Part shown: piece by piece, positions 1-8,710 of the stretch
Numbering within the stretch: the stretch's first letter is position 1
Layout: each line of letters begins with the position of its first letter
Origin: Flavobacterium segetis
GTDB lineage: Bacteria; Bacteroidota; Bacteroidia; Flavobacteriales; Flavobacteriaceae
Length of the DNA stretch: 64,000 bases
NCBI RefSeq assembly: GCF_900129575.1
Contig: NZ_FQWE01000009.1
Coordinates: forward strand, 1 to 64,000
Reading direction: 5' to 3'
Position numbers and translations under genes: made by a program
The notes under the pieces: generated by a model
Database searches by the model: none
Seen by the model: the letters and a program-made list of their open reading frames with translations, nothing else
Told to the model about the DNA's origin: nothing

Positions 1-720
1 CCTGATTACGTTTTTTTAAATCTATTTTTAGCAAGTGACTAATAACGATTTCTGCTTTGGTTCCTGCAACATTAGCCACTATAGAACCTTTCTTTTCTTA
101 TTAGTGACTACGGTATAAAGCTCTCTCATTGATAGGTCAACTTTGTCTATAGACAAGAAGTTTATCATGTTTTCAGGGAAAATTTGGCAGTCAGGGATTG
201 GTACTTATTGTTCACGACTATTGAAGTTATTGAGATGTTTTTTGTATTGTTTTTATAGTTTTTTCTATTGACACCAAAGAATGAACCTATAGTATAACAG
301 TCGTTTGCTTTAGTATCTATTAATTTTTTTAAAAAAGTGGTAAACTATTGAGTAGTGCGGGTTTCTTGTGCTGTAATATTCCAATCTCTTTGAATGATTT
401 CTAGCAACTGTTTATCGGTCCAACGACTTCTTTTATTTTGGAGCTATGCAAATTTTCGTTCTGAGCGGGAAATTTTGAATGGTAATCTCATTTAAAATAC
501 CGTTAGAGATAAGTTGTCTAGTGTTATGTTCTTTTGGAGGAGTGTTTTTGCTTCAAAATACAAATACATTTTCTCTTGTTCGGTTTTGGTATTTACCAAA
601 TCAAAGTGTTCTATTATTAATTCAGGAAGTATAAGTGTTATGAGTTTTAGGTAATTTTACAAAACTTGTTGTTTTACCAGCTAAGTTATGTAATTTTCAA
701 TTTCTTCTCAATTTCTAGGA
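1..720 (-). pseudogene. decayed ISAon1-type transposase, cut by the window edge
   Basis: No open frame survives, but the minus strand read in pieces gives transposase-like peptides in the right order. Positions about 632-500 read LPELIIEHFDLV and then EQEKMYLYFEAKT. About 440-305 read RWTDKQLLEIIQRDWNITAQ. About 180-85 read FPENMINFLSIDKVDLS and then MRELYTVVTNKK. About 88-1 read GSIVANVAGTKAEIVISHLL. These resemble, from memory, the N-terminal region protein and the DDE transposase of ISAon1-family elements of Bacteroidota, which are normally two adjacent frames. In-frame stops (for example after the TAQETRTTQ stretch near 345) and frame changes (near 87 and 460) show it is dead. The 3' part lies outside the window, and I could not find terminal inverted repeats. 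The family name is from recollection; that it is a broken transposase is more certain. Confidence 0.6.
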
Positions 721-851
721 TGGCTGTATTATTTACTAACATCATATTGAGAAGACCTGCTGATCTTTTCAAAATTTAATAAATCTTTTATTGAGATTAA
801 AAACCTTATTTTAGAACAATATAATAAAGTACAATTAATCTTTACTTCTTA

Positions 852-1877
852 TTAGATTTTATTCAAAACTTTAATTAAAATATCTAGATCTTTCTTTTTA
901 TGGTTAGCTGTGATTACGACACGATTTAATTCCTTATTATCTCGAAGATATTTAAAATTAGTTATGATGATTTTGCTTTTGTATAAAATTGAATTGATTC
1001 CTATTGCAACGGGATAAATAATAGGATAATTAGCTGCAAATTTAAATTTATCGCTCTTATTTAAATGCGTTCCAAGATAATCTAGATTAACGTGTAATTT
1101 CTTGTGTTGGTAAACAAAAATATCTGCCGCTTCGGCTAGTGTTTGCGCAAATGCAGGATTCATTCCTGCACTGGAGACAAAAGTATCTATATTTCTTATT
1201 TGATTTATAAATTCTACATCGCTTGCGATAACTCCTCCGGACAAACCCATTGCCTTACCTAACGAGGCAATCGTAATTTTTCTTTTAATGTTAGGAAAAT
1301 CAATGCTTGAATAAAGTCCGCAACCATTTTCTCCTAAAATTCCTAATGAATGTGATTCATCAATAAGTAGCGTTACTTCTTTGGTTTTAGATATTTCATT
1401 TAAAATAGATAGCTCAACTGCTGTCGTGGAAAGCGATGGAACGGCATCCGTTAAAATTGTTATATTTTCATTAATTGAATCTGATAAACGAGGATTTAAT
1501 TTTTTGTCAATGTAAAAGGGTAAACTGCCAGCTATTTTAATTGCAGCATGCGTGTCAGGAAAATGAAAAAAGCAATCTGTTTGTGGTTTTAGTACTTCTA
1601 GAACGATCTTTCCTGCTAACATTCCTGAAGAAACGGTGAGCGCTGATGTTGATTTAATATATTTAGCTAGAAACAGTTCGCCATTTTCATAAGCAGTTAG
1701 CTGTACGTTTGCATTTCTTGAACTTCCGTATGCGGTGCCCCAAACCAAAATATTTTTTATCAGCAATTGTTGAAATTTGGGATTTGTTGGCAAACCAAGA
1801 TAAGCAGTGCCACCAAAATATAAATAATCTTCATCCTTAACGCGAATCGCTCGACCTGGAAATTGCTTTACTTTCAT
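852..1877 (-). CDS. BioF-like PLP-dependent enzyme (alpha-oxoamine synthase / class I-II aminotransferase fold)
   Basis: The 341-residue protein has the fold-type I PLP signature: D173-E-S-H176 (cofactor ring contacts) and SLGKAMG with the probable Schiff-base lysine K208. The DESHSLG stretch resembles 8-amino-7-oxononanoate synthase and other alpha-oxoamine synthases, but the protein is about 40 residues shorter than a usual BioF, and no biotin genes are nearby. It is cytoplasmic, with no signal peptide. It starts 7 bases after the stop of the dipeptide epimerase gene, so the two are probably co-transcribed. That pairing suggests a role in amino-acid or murein-peptide metabolism rather than biotin synthesis. 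The substrate cannot be read from the sequence. Family call is firm, reaction unknown. Confidence 0.8.
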   Translation of the reverse strand: MKVKQFPGRAIRVKDEDYLYFGGTAYLGLPTNPKFQQLLIKNILVWGTAYGSSRNANVQLTAYENGELFLAKYIKSTSALTVSSGMLAGKIVLEVLKPQTDCFFHFPDTHAAIKIAGSLPFYIDKKLNPRLSDSINENITILTDAVPSLSTTAVELSILNEISKTKEVTLLIDESHSLGILGENGCGLYSSIDFPNIKRKITIASLGKAMGLSGGVIASDVEFINQIRNIDTFVSSAGMNPAFAQTLAEAADIFVYQHKKLHVNLDYLGTHLNKSDKFKFAANYPIIYPVAIGINSILYKSKIIITNFKYLRDNKELNRVVITANHKKKDLDILIKVLNKI

Positions 1878-1884
1878 TTTAAGA

Positions 1885-2895
1885 CTAAATTAGCGTCACG
1901 CCGGTTCCGTGCAATTCAGAATATGATATTTTACCATAATCTATAGTTACCCCAGTTGCAATGTCTTTAGCCAAAAGTAATGCTCCATCCATATCCACAT
2001 AATCAAGAAGTGGGAGTAATTGCGCAATTGCCGATATTCCTACGGTTGATTCAGTCATACATCCCACCATAGTTTTTAAACCCAGTTTCTTTGCCTCTTG
2101 AAGCATTCTTCTACCCGGAGTTAATCCGCCGCACTTTACTAATTTTACATTTACACCGTGAAAGTGATTCAAACATTTAGATACATCTTCTTCGATGATG
2201 CAACTTTCATCTGCTATGATTGGGAGAGCAGAATGTTTAAAAACTTCTTTATGTCCTTCCCAATTATCTGCTTTTAGAGGTTGTTCGAGGAATTCTACTC
2301 CCAATTTTTTTAATTTTATGGCATTACTTATTGTTTCATCAACGGTCCAACCACAATTAGCATCAATTCTAAAAATCGCATTGGTGTGTTTTCTGAGTTC
2401 AGTTACAATTGCAATATCCTCTTTTGTTCCTAATTTTATTTTATATATGGGCCATGGTAATTCTTGCATTTTAGTTACCATTTTTTCTATGGATGCAATA
2501 CCGATTGTGTAATCAGTCATTGGATTTTTATCGATTGAATAATTCCATAACTCATATAGTTTTTTACCTTTTTGACGTGCATATAAATCATTATAAGCCA
2601 TGTCCAAAGCACATAAAGCAAACATATCATGCTCTAAATGAGGATGTAATTTTGTATAAAAATCTGCAGGAGTGATATCGTTAATTGCCTCTATTATATA
2701 TCGAATCTTTTCTAAATCCTTCATCATTATAGCAACGGTGGTCTTATAATACGGATTTGAGGTTGCTTCGCCAAAACCTGAAAAGTGATCATTTTTTAAT
2801 TCGACAATAAGAGATGGTTGAAAGTCTATTGATTCCCTTGAAATTGTAAATGTATGCTTTAATTTAAGGTTGTATTCTTTTAGTATTAGTTCCAT
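1885..2895 (-). CDS. dipeptide epimerase (L-Ala-D/L-Glu epimerase type, enolase superfamily)
   Basis: This 336-residue member of the muconate-lactonising/enolase superfamily shows the expected acid-base and metal residues in order: KIK at 152-154, RIDAN with D178, EQP with E204, ADES with D229, and a second lysine pair KLVKCGG at 251-257. KCGGLTPG and the TESTVG segment near 281-286 are typical of Ala-Glu epimerases, which interconvert L-Ala-D-Glu and L-Ala-L-Glu so that murein tripeptide can be recycled. It sits between a secreted esterase gene (53 bases upstream) and the BioF-like gene (7 bases downstream) on the same strand. A D-Ala-D-Ala dipeptidase gene lies 2.2 kb away, in keeping with peptidoglycan turnover. 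Exact dipeptide specificity is inferred from family. Confidence 0.88.
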   Translation of the reverse strand: MELILKEYNLKLKHTFTISRESIDFQPSLIVELKNDHFSGFGEATSNPYYKTTVAIMMKDLEKIRYIIEAINDITPADFYTKLHPHLEHDMFALCALDMAYNDLYARQKGKKLYELWNYSIDKNPMTDYTIGIASIEKMVTKMQELPWPIYKIKLGTKEDIAIVTELRKHTNAIFRIDANCGWTVDETISNAIKLKKLGVEFLEQPLKADNWEGHKEVFKHSALPIIADESCIIEEDVSKCLNHFHGVNVKLVKCGGLTPGRRMLQEAKKLGLKTMVGCMTESTVGISAIAQLLPLLDYVDMDGALLLAKDIATGVTIDYGKISYSELHGTGVTLI

Positions 2896-2948
2896 AATAT
2901 TACTATTTTAATTCTAAAAAATTTTTAATTTCTGCAGGTTTAAATATT

Positions 2949-3782
2949 TTAATAGCCAAGCCAAAGTAAAGCATCTACAAAACTATCGCGCCAGAGCTTT
3001 TCATTGTGTTGTCCACCTTTTACGATTTTCTTTCTATTTAAATTCAAACAATAACACCTATTACTGTTAAGTAATAGTTCCATTTTATTTAAATCAGCAA
3101 CCATATCTTCACTTTCATTATCGCCACAAAGGAAGTAGATTTTTGCTTTTATTTTTGAAGATTTTTTGGTTGCGTCGTAAATTTCTTTATTGATCCAAAA
3201 AGATGGAGAAAAAACGGCAGCTTTACCAAAAACTGTTGGAAATTTTAGAACAGCATAGTATGAAGTCAGGCCTCCAAGAGAACTTCCCATAATAATCGTA
3301 TTTTTACTCTTAGGTTTTGTTCGATAGGTTTTATCAATATAGGGCTTTAAAGTTTTAACAACAAAATTTAAATAATCATCTGCTTTTCCACCTCCGTATT
3401 TTTCATTTTTAAAAGGGGTTAATTCATCAATTCGCTTATCATTTCCGTGTTCTGTCCCCACTACGATTATGGGAGCGCTTAGACTATCTAACTTTTCATC
3501 TATATTCCATTCTCCACCATAGGACGTAGTAGCATCAAATAAATTTTGAGCATCATGCATATAAATCACATCATATTTTGTTTTCGATAAATCATAATTA
3601 TTAGGTAAATAAATCCAAATCTTTTTTTTTATTTGTAGTTCAGGTGCATCAATTATGAAAGTAGAGACATTTTTTGATACTGTGTTACTTTTTACAATTT
3701 TAGTTTTTAAATCTGTATTTTGAGCATCACTAATTACACTTATTAAAAGCAGAAATAAAAACAGTAGCTTGCGATGAATCAT
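2949..3782 (-). CDS. secreted esterase, alpha/beta hydrolase (esterase D / enterochelin esterase-like)
   Basis: The 277-residue product starts with a signal peptide (MIHRKLLFLFLLLISV, probable cleavage after SDAQ near residue 21). The mature part is an esterase-D-like alpha/beta hydrolase: IYLPNNY near 57-63, YMHDAQNLF near 74-82, the nucleophile elbow GSSLGG at 166-171 (S168), an acid candidate in CGDNESE (D221) and the catalytic histidine candidate H259 in GGQHNE. Relatives are annotated as putative esterases of the COG2819 type. It probably acts in the periplasm or on the cell surface. It is the first gene of a minus-strand run with the dipeptide epimerase. The natural ester is unknown. 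Confidence 0.82.
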   Translation of the reverse strand: MIHRKLLFLFLLLISVISDAQNTDLKTKIVKSNTVSKNVSTFIIDAPELQIKKKIWIYLPNNYDLSKTKYDVIYMHDAQNLFDATTSYGGEWNIDEKLDSLSAPIIVVGTEHGNDKRIDELTPFKNEKYGGGKADDYLNFVVKTLKPYIDKTYRTKPKSKNTIIMGSSLGGLTSYYAVLKFPTVFGKAAVFSPSFWINKEIYDATKKSSKIKAKIYFLCGDNESEDMVADLNKMELLLNSNRCYCLNLNRKKIVKGGQHNEKLWRDSFVDALLWLGY

Positions 3783-3840
3783 ACTTTAAATTTTGTGTTT
3801 GAATTTTGAAAACAATATTTTAGCTAAAAATAATAATTAG

Positions 3841-4241
3841 ATGAACACATTTGAAGAAAAAAAGAGTTTACTTTTATAAATGATTACTTTTTGTCCTGTG
3901 GATGGTCATTTACACAAAAATGAATATCAATTTTTAAAAATTGTCGCTTAGGAAATTAGTTTTGATACAGTAATTTTACAAGATCTTTTTCATCAAGAGA
4001 CAAATATTTTGCCTGTCTAATCAGAATTTCAGAGAATACATCAATTTTATAGATTAGTGCTTCTTATGCATTGCGATGGTATTATACATAGTAATGAAGC
4101 CATCGCAATCCAAAATATTGCTTTACAAATTGGATTTAATCTTAATGCTACAAAACGCGTCTTGAAATTAATGGAAAATCAAAAAACGCAATAATCGATC
4201 CACCTATACTCCTGAGAATTTTTCAGGAACAGCATAATTAG
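3841..4241 (+). pseudogene. TerB-like family protein, inactivated by three stops and a frameshift
   Basis: Reading from the ATG at 3841 gives a protein very like a conserved flavobacterial TerB-type protein of about 130 residues (often mislabelled excinuclease subunit B). MNTFEEKKSLLL is followed by a TAA (3877-3879), then DGHLHKNEYQFLKIVA and a TAG (3949-3951). Next come DLFHQETNILPV and a TAA (4018-4020), then SEFQRIHQFYRLVLLMHCDG and ATKRVLKLMENQ. The frame then shifts near 4190, and the new frame runs IIDPPILLRIFQEQHN to a TAG at 4239-4241. Start and end of the ancestral gene are both present, so this is decay by point mutation rather than truncation. The family call rests on recollection of flavobacterial homologues. 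Confidence 0.75.
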
Positions 4242-4609
4242 ATTTTAAAGATCTAGATAAAGATATTCTTTTTTCGCCCATTGAAAATTTTTGATATCAG
4301 TTTTTACGTTCAGAAAACATCGAGTTGTAAATGGAAATCAAATCAAAAACTTAAATGGGATTTTAGTTTTAAATATAACTAATTAAGATTAGTATCATTA
4401 ATGAAATGACATAAAAAATAGTTTTGTTTATCATTAAATAAATAACGTTAAACAAAAAATATAATTTATATTTGTAAAAAGTTTAAGAGACTAAAATTTT
4501 TTAAGTGTAACAATAGATAACGTAAATTAGATCACATAAATAGTCGAATATCACTATTCTAGAGTAAGATAAAAATTTGACATAAAATAATTGTTAATAA
4601 TAAAGTTTA
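4242..4609. other. AT-rich intergenic stretch, no gene seen
   Basis: There is no open frame or recognisable peptide between the TerB-like pseudogene and the DUF2452 gene. One TAnnTTTG match (TATATTTG, 4467-4474) lies about 135 bases before the DUF2452 start, but I see no TTG at the usual distance upstream, so I list it only as a weak promoter candidate. Confidence 0.5.
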
Positions 4610-5008
4610 ATGAAAGATAAAAAGCCCGATAACATAGTTTATTCCGAAAAACAAGGTTACAATGCCAATATTTTACCATATGCGACTAGTGTTGGTGCGC
4701 CTGCAATTCGTGTAGATGACTTAGTTTCATGGAAAAGCAGAGGCATTACAAATGTCAATAAGCAGTTTGCAAGTAAGTTTGACGAACTTAAATCACAATA
4801 TGAAAGCTTATTAGAAGAATTTGAGTGGAACGAGTTAGTTTACAGTTCTAAATTTTCTTTCGAGCCTGTTATTGGTGAAATTTATCATTTATATCGTAGT
4901 GCTGATGGATTTAATTTTTTGTCGTTAATTGGACCAAATGAATGGAATAAGGAACACATTGGTACCTTTAAATTAAACAGTGAAAAAAAATGGATTCATT
5001 TAAGTTAG
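4610..5008 (+). CDS. DUF2452 domain-containing protein
   Basis: This 132-residue cytoplasmic protein matches the DUF2452 family as I remember it: the KPDNIVYSE start, the LPYATSVGAPAI segment, the central acidic coiled region (about 55-75) and the closing GEIYHLY and FLSLIGPNEW motifs. Function is unknown; some relatives are labelled GTP-binding, for which I see no P-loop here. It is monocistronic by position, with pseudogene remains upstream and 107 bases before the next plus-strand gene. The ATG at 4610 is the only sensible start, and the family motif follows directly. Confidence 0.85.
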   Translation: MKDKKPDNIVYSEKQGYNANILPYATSVGAPAIRVDDLVSWKSRGITNVNKQFASKFDELKSQYESLLEEFEWNELVYSSKFSFEPVIGEIYHLYRSADGFNFLSLIGPNEWNKEHIGTFKLNSEKKWIHLS

Positions 5009-5115
5009 TTTTTTCATGATTGTGCTCTATAAAAAAAATAATAACAAAAAATTTATTCTTGTTTTTTATCGAGATTATTTCTAAAAGTCTATTTTTAAGT
5101 AAAATTTAGATTTTT

Positions 5116-5769
5116 ATGAATAATTCTATAAAAACTGTACTTGTCGCTTCTTTTCTTTTATGTCTGATTTCTTGTAAATCTCAATCTGTAGAAAGTAAAA
5201 AAAATGTTCAACCTCTTATTACTGATACTACTTTTGTAAATTTAAAGGAATACAGTCAAGACTTCGTCTATGACATGAAGTATGCAACAGATAATAATTT
5301 TTTGAAAACCCAAGTATATGATTGTGCTGAATGTTACTTGAGGTTAAAAACAGCGAATGCTTTAATTGACGCAAATAAAAAATTTCAAAAAAAAGGCTAT
5401 CAAATTAAAATATTTGATTGTTATCGTCCCTTAGATATTCAAAAAAAAATGTGGGCTATTGTTTCAAATCCGGAATATGTTGCAAATCCAGCTAAAGGTT
5501 CCATACACAATCGAGGCGGAGCTGTAGATATAACACTTGTTGATGGTAAAGGCAATGAAATTGAAATGGGAACTTCTTTCGACTTTTTTGGTAAGGAGGC
5601 TGGTCATAACTATACAAACCTATCTACCAAAATTAAACGAAATAGAAAATTATTAAAATCAGTTATGATCAGTAGCGGATTTAATCCATTCAATTCAGAA
5701 TGGTGGCACTACAACTTAAAATCAGCGCTGAGCGATCCGCTTTCTAATGTTAAATGGGATTGTAATTAG
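5116..5769 (+). CDS. D-alanyl-D-alanine dipeptidase, VanX/DdpX type (M15D), lipoprotein
   Basis: The 217-residue protein has a lipoprotein signal ending in a lipobox (LLCLISC, C20). The M15D zinc peptidase motifs follow: YRP with R104, SIHNRGGAVDI with ligands H131 and D138, and EWWHYN with catalytic E195 and ligand H198. Enzymes of this family split D-Ala-D-Ala; in bacteria without glycopeptide resistance they serve in recycling or degrading cell-wall D-peptides. Anchoring in the envelope would place it in the periplasm or on the surface. No vanA/vanH-like genes are present, so this is not a resistance cluster. It converges with the next minus-strand gene, leaving 15 bases between the stops. 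Confidence 0.9.
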   Translation: MNNSIKTVLVASFLLCLISCKSQSVESKKNVQPLITDTTFVNLKEYSQDFVYDMKYATDNNFLKTQVYDCAECYLRLKTANALIDANKKFQKKGYQIKIFDCYRPLDIQKKMWAIVSNPEYVANPAKGSIHNRGGAVDITLVDGKGNEIEMGTSFDFFGKEAGHNYTNLSTKIKRNRKLLKSVMISSGFNPFNSEWWHYNLKSALSDPLSNVKWDCN

Positions 5770-5784
5770 CCTTTATTACAAGAG

Positions 5785-6351
5785 TTATTCAATACATTTT
5801 AGATTGTCCATAAAATAAGTTTCTGGATAATAGATCGTTTGGTCTAACTCTGATTTAAGTTCTTTTGGGAGGACATAATCCTCAATGCTAGTTAAATATT
5901 TAATACGCATTAATGAAACAGTAGATCGTTTAAGCTCTTCCATGCTTCCCTTCATGAAGAAAAAAGTTCCTGAATTTATTCTGTTGTCAAATCCTTTATC
6001 ATCGCGAATCATGGTTCCACAGTTTTCTTGATCTGTGTGTAGTAAAGTAATTATTTTACCATTTGATAATTGTAGAAAAATTTTGGAATCCTTATCAAAG
6101 CAATTAGCGGTAATAAAATCTTTACTTTTAGATAGCGTTTGTACATTTAGCGTTGGCGTTCCATCAGTTAGAGCTAATGAATAAAAAATATAACTAGAGC
6201 TTCCGCCAAAATGCTTTTCGTTTATAATATAATCTTTGGTCGATTTATACGTACCAATCGAATCAGTTACATTAGTGCTATAATCACAAGGTTTTTGCGC
6301 AACAAGATTTAAAGTGAAAACGAATAGTGCTAAATTAAGTAGGTGTTTCAT
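5785..6351 (-). CDS. secreted protein of unknown function
   Basis: This 188-residue protein has a clear signal peptide (MKHLLNLALFVFTLNLVAQ, cleavage near residue 19) and a mature part rich in beta-strand-like stretches. I recognise no domain. Cysteines occur near residues 22, 83 and 111, and one near the C-terminus. Its start lies 4 bases after the stop of the THUMP-like methyltransferase gene, so it is probably the last gene of a three-gene minus-strand operon. Location is periplasmic or outer-membrane-associated by inference. Confidence 0.7.
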   Translation of the reverse strand: MKHLLNLALFVFTLNLVAQKPCDYSTNVTDSIGTYKSTKDYIINEKHFGGSSSYIFYSLALTDGTPTLNVQTLSKSKDFITANCFDKDSKIFLQLSNGKIITLLHTDQENCGTMIRDDKGFDNRINSGTFFFMKGSMEELKRSTVSLMRIKYLTSIEDYVLPKELKSELDQTIYYPETYFMDNLKCIE

Positions 6352-6355
6352 TTTT

Positions 6356-7534
6356 TTATATTTTTGTACAAATTAAAACTATTTTATTATCATTCATATC
6401 AGTTGTAAAAAAACAATATAAATTCCCGCCATCTTTTATTTTCCATTTTTTTCTAATACTTTCTACTGAATCAGGAAAATTACGTGTTGTAACATTAGCT
6501 TGTTTCCCTTCAAGTATTTTTTTCATTTCTGTTTTATTGTATAAAAATGAATTGAGTATCTCAAATATTCTTCCTGGGAAATAAATTAGATTTTCGCTCG
6601 TATACAAGTGGGAATGTTTATGTAACTTATTGATGTTGTAATATGCTCCAACTTGGTCAAATCCACCCGATTTCATAATAGCACTGTTAGGTTCGTACAA
6701 ATACTTTTCTGGAAGCGAGAGTCTTGAATATAAAGCTGTGTTATCAAAGTAAAAGTCAAATTCTTCTAGTTGGTCTCTTGTTATATTTATAGTTTTTAAT
6801 AGCGGAGCTCCGGTAAACGAGGAATCTAATTCCCATAATAATTCCTTTACTTCATTGTCAATAGCGATAATATGAATTGCTTTTACATTTTTTAATTCCA
6901 ATAATCCAGCGGAAATATCTAGAATTGGCGCGGTTTTTATTAAGAGTAAGTTGGAATACTGGAAGTATAGGTCTAAATTTTCTGGAACATTAGGCAAACA
7001 ATCTTTTAGTAAAAAAACTTTTCTCTTAGCCTCACTGCGGCGAGAGGGGTCGATGTATATCCAGTCCCATTGTTTATTTAATTTTTTTAAAGTTACTAAA
7101 CTATCACCAGCATAACATGAAATATTCTCAGCAGATAACTGCGTAAAATTATGCTGGACAATGGCCGATAATTTATTGCTTATTTCACAGTGAAAGACAG
7201 TTTTTACTTTTTTACTAAAATAATAATCATCGATACCAAAACCTCCCGTTAAATCAATTAAGTTATCTCCAGAAACAATTGATGCTTTGTATAAGGCAGT
7301 TTTTTCGGATGATGTTTGCTCTATTGAAATTTTTGCAGGGTAGATTATATTTTCAGTCGAATACCAAAGCGGAAGTTTACTTTTAGCTTTTGTTTTAGCT
7401 TCAATTTGGGTTAAAATACTAATCCATTCAACAGCTGGAAAAGGGTTTTTTTGTAGTGCTAATTTGGAAATACTTCCACCTACATTTTCACTGATGAATG
7501 CTTGAATTTCCTTACTTAGAATCAGTGGATCCAA
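6356..7534 (-). CDS. class I SAM-dependent methyltransferase with THUMP-like domain
   Basis: The 392-residue protein has a helical N-terminal part (1-80), then a Rossmann methyltransferase core with the SAM motif DLTGGFG at 94-100, HCEISN near 115-120 and a DPSRR motif at 162-166 in the position of the catalytic DPPY/NPPY. The C-terminal half matches the Thump_like domain seen at this place in Bacteroidota proteins. The domain mix suggests an RNA methyltransferase, but the target base is not known. Two bases separate it from the upstream AI-2E-type gene and 4 from the downstream secreted protein, which suggests a transcriptional unit. Confidence 0.85.
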   Translation of the reverse strand: MDPLILSKEIQAFISENVGGSISKLALQKNPFPAVEWISILTQIEAKTKAKSKLPLWYSTENIIYPAKISIEQTSSEKTALYKASIVSGDNLIDLTGGFGIDDYYFSKKVKTVFHCEISNKLSAIVQHNFTQLSAENISCYAGDSLVTLKKLNKQWDWIYIDPSRRSEAKRKVFLLKDCLPNVPENLDLYFQYSNLLLIKTAPILDISAGLLELKNVKAIHIIAIDNEVKELLWELDSSFTGAPLLKTINITRDQLEEFDFYFDNTALYSRLSLPEKYLYEPNSAIMKSGGFDQVGAYYNINKLHKHSHLYTSENLIYFPGRIFEILNSFLYNKTEMKKILEGKQANVTTRNFPDSVESIRKKWKIKDGGNLYCFFTTDMNDNKIVLICTKI

Positions 7535-7536
7535 AA

Positions 7537-8628
7537 TTAAATGTCTTTAGTTAATAGTCGAATTATTTGATTATTAGGAAAAAATTCTTTTCCAATTACT
7601 TTAATTATAGTATATAATGGAACGGCGATAATCATTCCTAATATTCCAAAAAGAAATCCTGCGATTAAAATCACTAAAAAAATTTCTAATGGATGAGAAC
7701 TTACACTTTTAGAAAAAATGATGGGTTGTGATAGATTGTTATCAATAAGCTGAACGATCCAAAATCCAATTAAAACATAAATTGTTGTTGGTAAAATTTC
7801 AGATTGAAAATCGCTGCCCAAATTACTCAACATCGTTAGTATGGCTGCTAAAAACGATGCAATCAAAGGTCCGATGTAAGGAATGATATTTAAAACAGCA
7901 CAGAGAAAAGCTATTATAAGCGCATTAGGAATTCCAAAAATAAACAAGACGATAAGGTAAAGTAAAAAAACAATAAACAATTGAAGTAAAAGTCCTATAA
8001 AATAGCGAGATAGTAAATGATTTGTTTTTTCTAAGGAATTCAATATTTGATCTTCATGACTGTTTGGAATTAACTTTCTTGCTCCTAACATAAATATTTT
8101 TCGATCTTTTAAAAAGAAAAAAGTAATAAACAAAACAGATCCTAATCCCATTCCAAAACTACTTATAGTTCCTAAAAGGGCATTTAAAAAATTTGGAATA
8201 AAATTAAAATTTAATTTTGACGTGATATTTGATTGTTCTAAAACTTGGGCAGAGTCAATGTGATGACCCTCTAAAAAAATCGTTATTTGTTTAATTAGCT
8301 GAACTATATTACTCTCAATAGCTGTGGTGTTTAATAATGATAAATTCTCTCCTTGTGATAAAATTAACGGAACAACCAACATGATAAAACCGAAAATAAT
8401 TAAAACAAAAAAGAATAAAACTGCGATTGTAGCAAAAACATGATTGAATTTTAATCTTCTTTTAAAGAAATCTAAAAGTGGATGTCCTATTAATGTTAAA
8501 ATTAAAGATACAACTAGGTAAATTAAAACAGATTGAATTTTATAAAAAAAAAGTAGCGCTATACCAATAACTACAATTGTTAGTAATGCTCTCAGAATAC
8601 CGTTTGATATTATTTTTGAAGTGATCAT
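7537..8628 (-). CDS. AI-2E family transporter (PerM-type permease)
   Basis: This 363-residue polytopic membrane protein fits the AI-2E/PerM family. Two hydrophobic segments come early (about 12-50), a third lies at about 62-90, a loop domain spans about 95-150, and a cluster of helices fills the second half. It carries the family motif LNIIPYIGPLIAS near 246-258 and the terminal IAVPLYTIIKV segment. Members are exporters of varied substrates or Na+/H+ antiporters; the substrate cannot be told here. It is first in the run with the methyltransferase gene (2 bases apart). A hairpin terminator separates it from the protease gene upstream. Confidence 0.9.
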   Translation of the reverse strand: MITSKIISNGILRALLTIVVIGIALLFFYKIQSVLIYLVVSLILTLIGHPLLDFFKRRLKFNHVFATIAVLFFFVLIIFGFIMLVVPLILSQGENLSLLNTTAIESNIVQLIKQITIFLEGHHIDSAQVLEQSNITSKLNFNFIPNFLNALLGTISSFGMGLGSVLFITFFFLKDRKIFMLGARKLIPNSHEDQILNSLEKTNHLLSRYFIGLLLQLFIVFLLYLIVLFIFGIPNALIIAFLCAVLNIIPYIGPLIASFLAAILTMLSNLGSDFQSEILPTTIYVLIGFWIVQLIDNNLSQPIIFSKSVSSHPLEIFLVILIAGFLFGILGMIIAVPLYTIIKVIGKEFFPNNQIIRLLTKDI

Positions 8629-8652
8629 GTTTTTATTTTAATTTGTAAATAT

Positions 8653-8684
8653 AAAAAAACTCGCTAATAAGTAGCGAGTTTTTA
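8653..8684 (-). terminator. hairpin terminator of the M43 protease gene
   Basis: A 9-bp perfect stem, AAACTCGCT (8657-8665) with AGCGAGTTT (8673-8681), has a 7-base loop and A/T tracts on both sides. It lies just after the protease stop on the minus strand and before the AI-2E-type gene. Confidence 0.8.
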
Positions 8685-8710
8685 GTTCTAAAAAAGTATT
8701 GTGTTTAAGA

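Noticed and set aside
5116..5769. Vancomycin resistance (vanX) gene
   Set aside because: The family match is good, but no vanH/vanA ligase or VanR/S genes are near, and chromosomal M15D dipeptidases are common in Bacteroidota.
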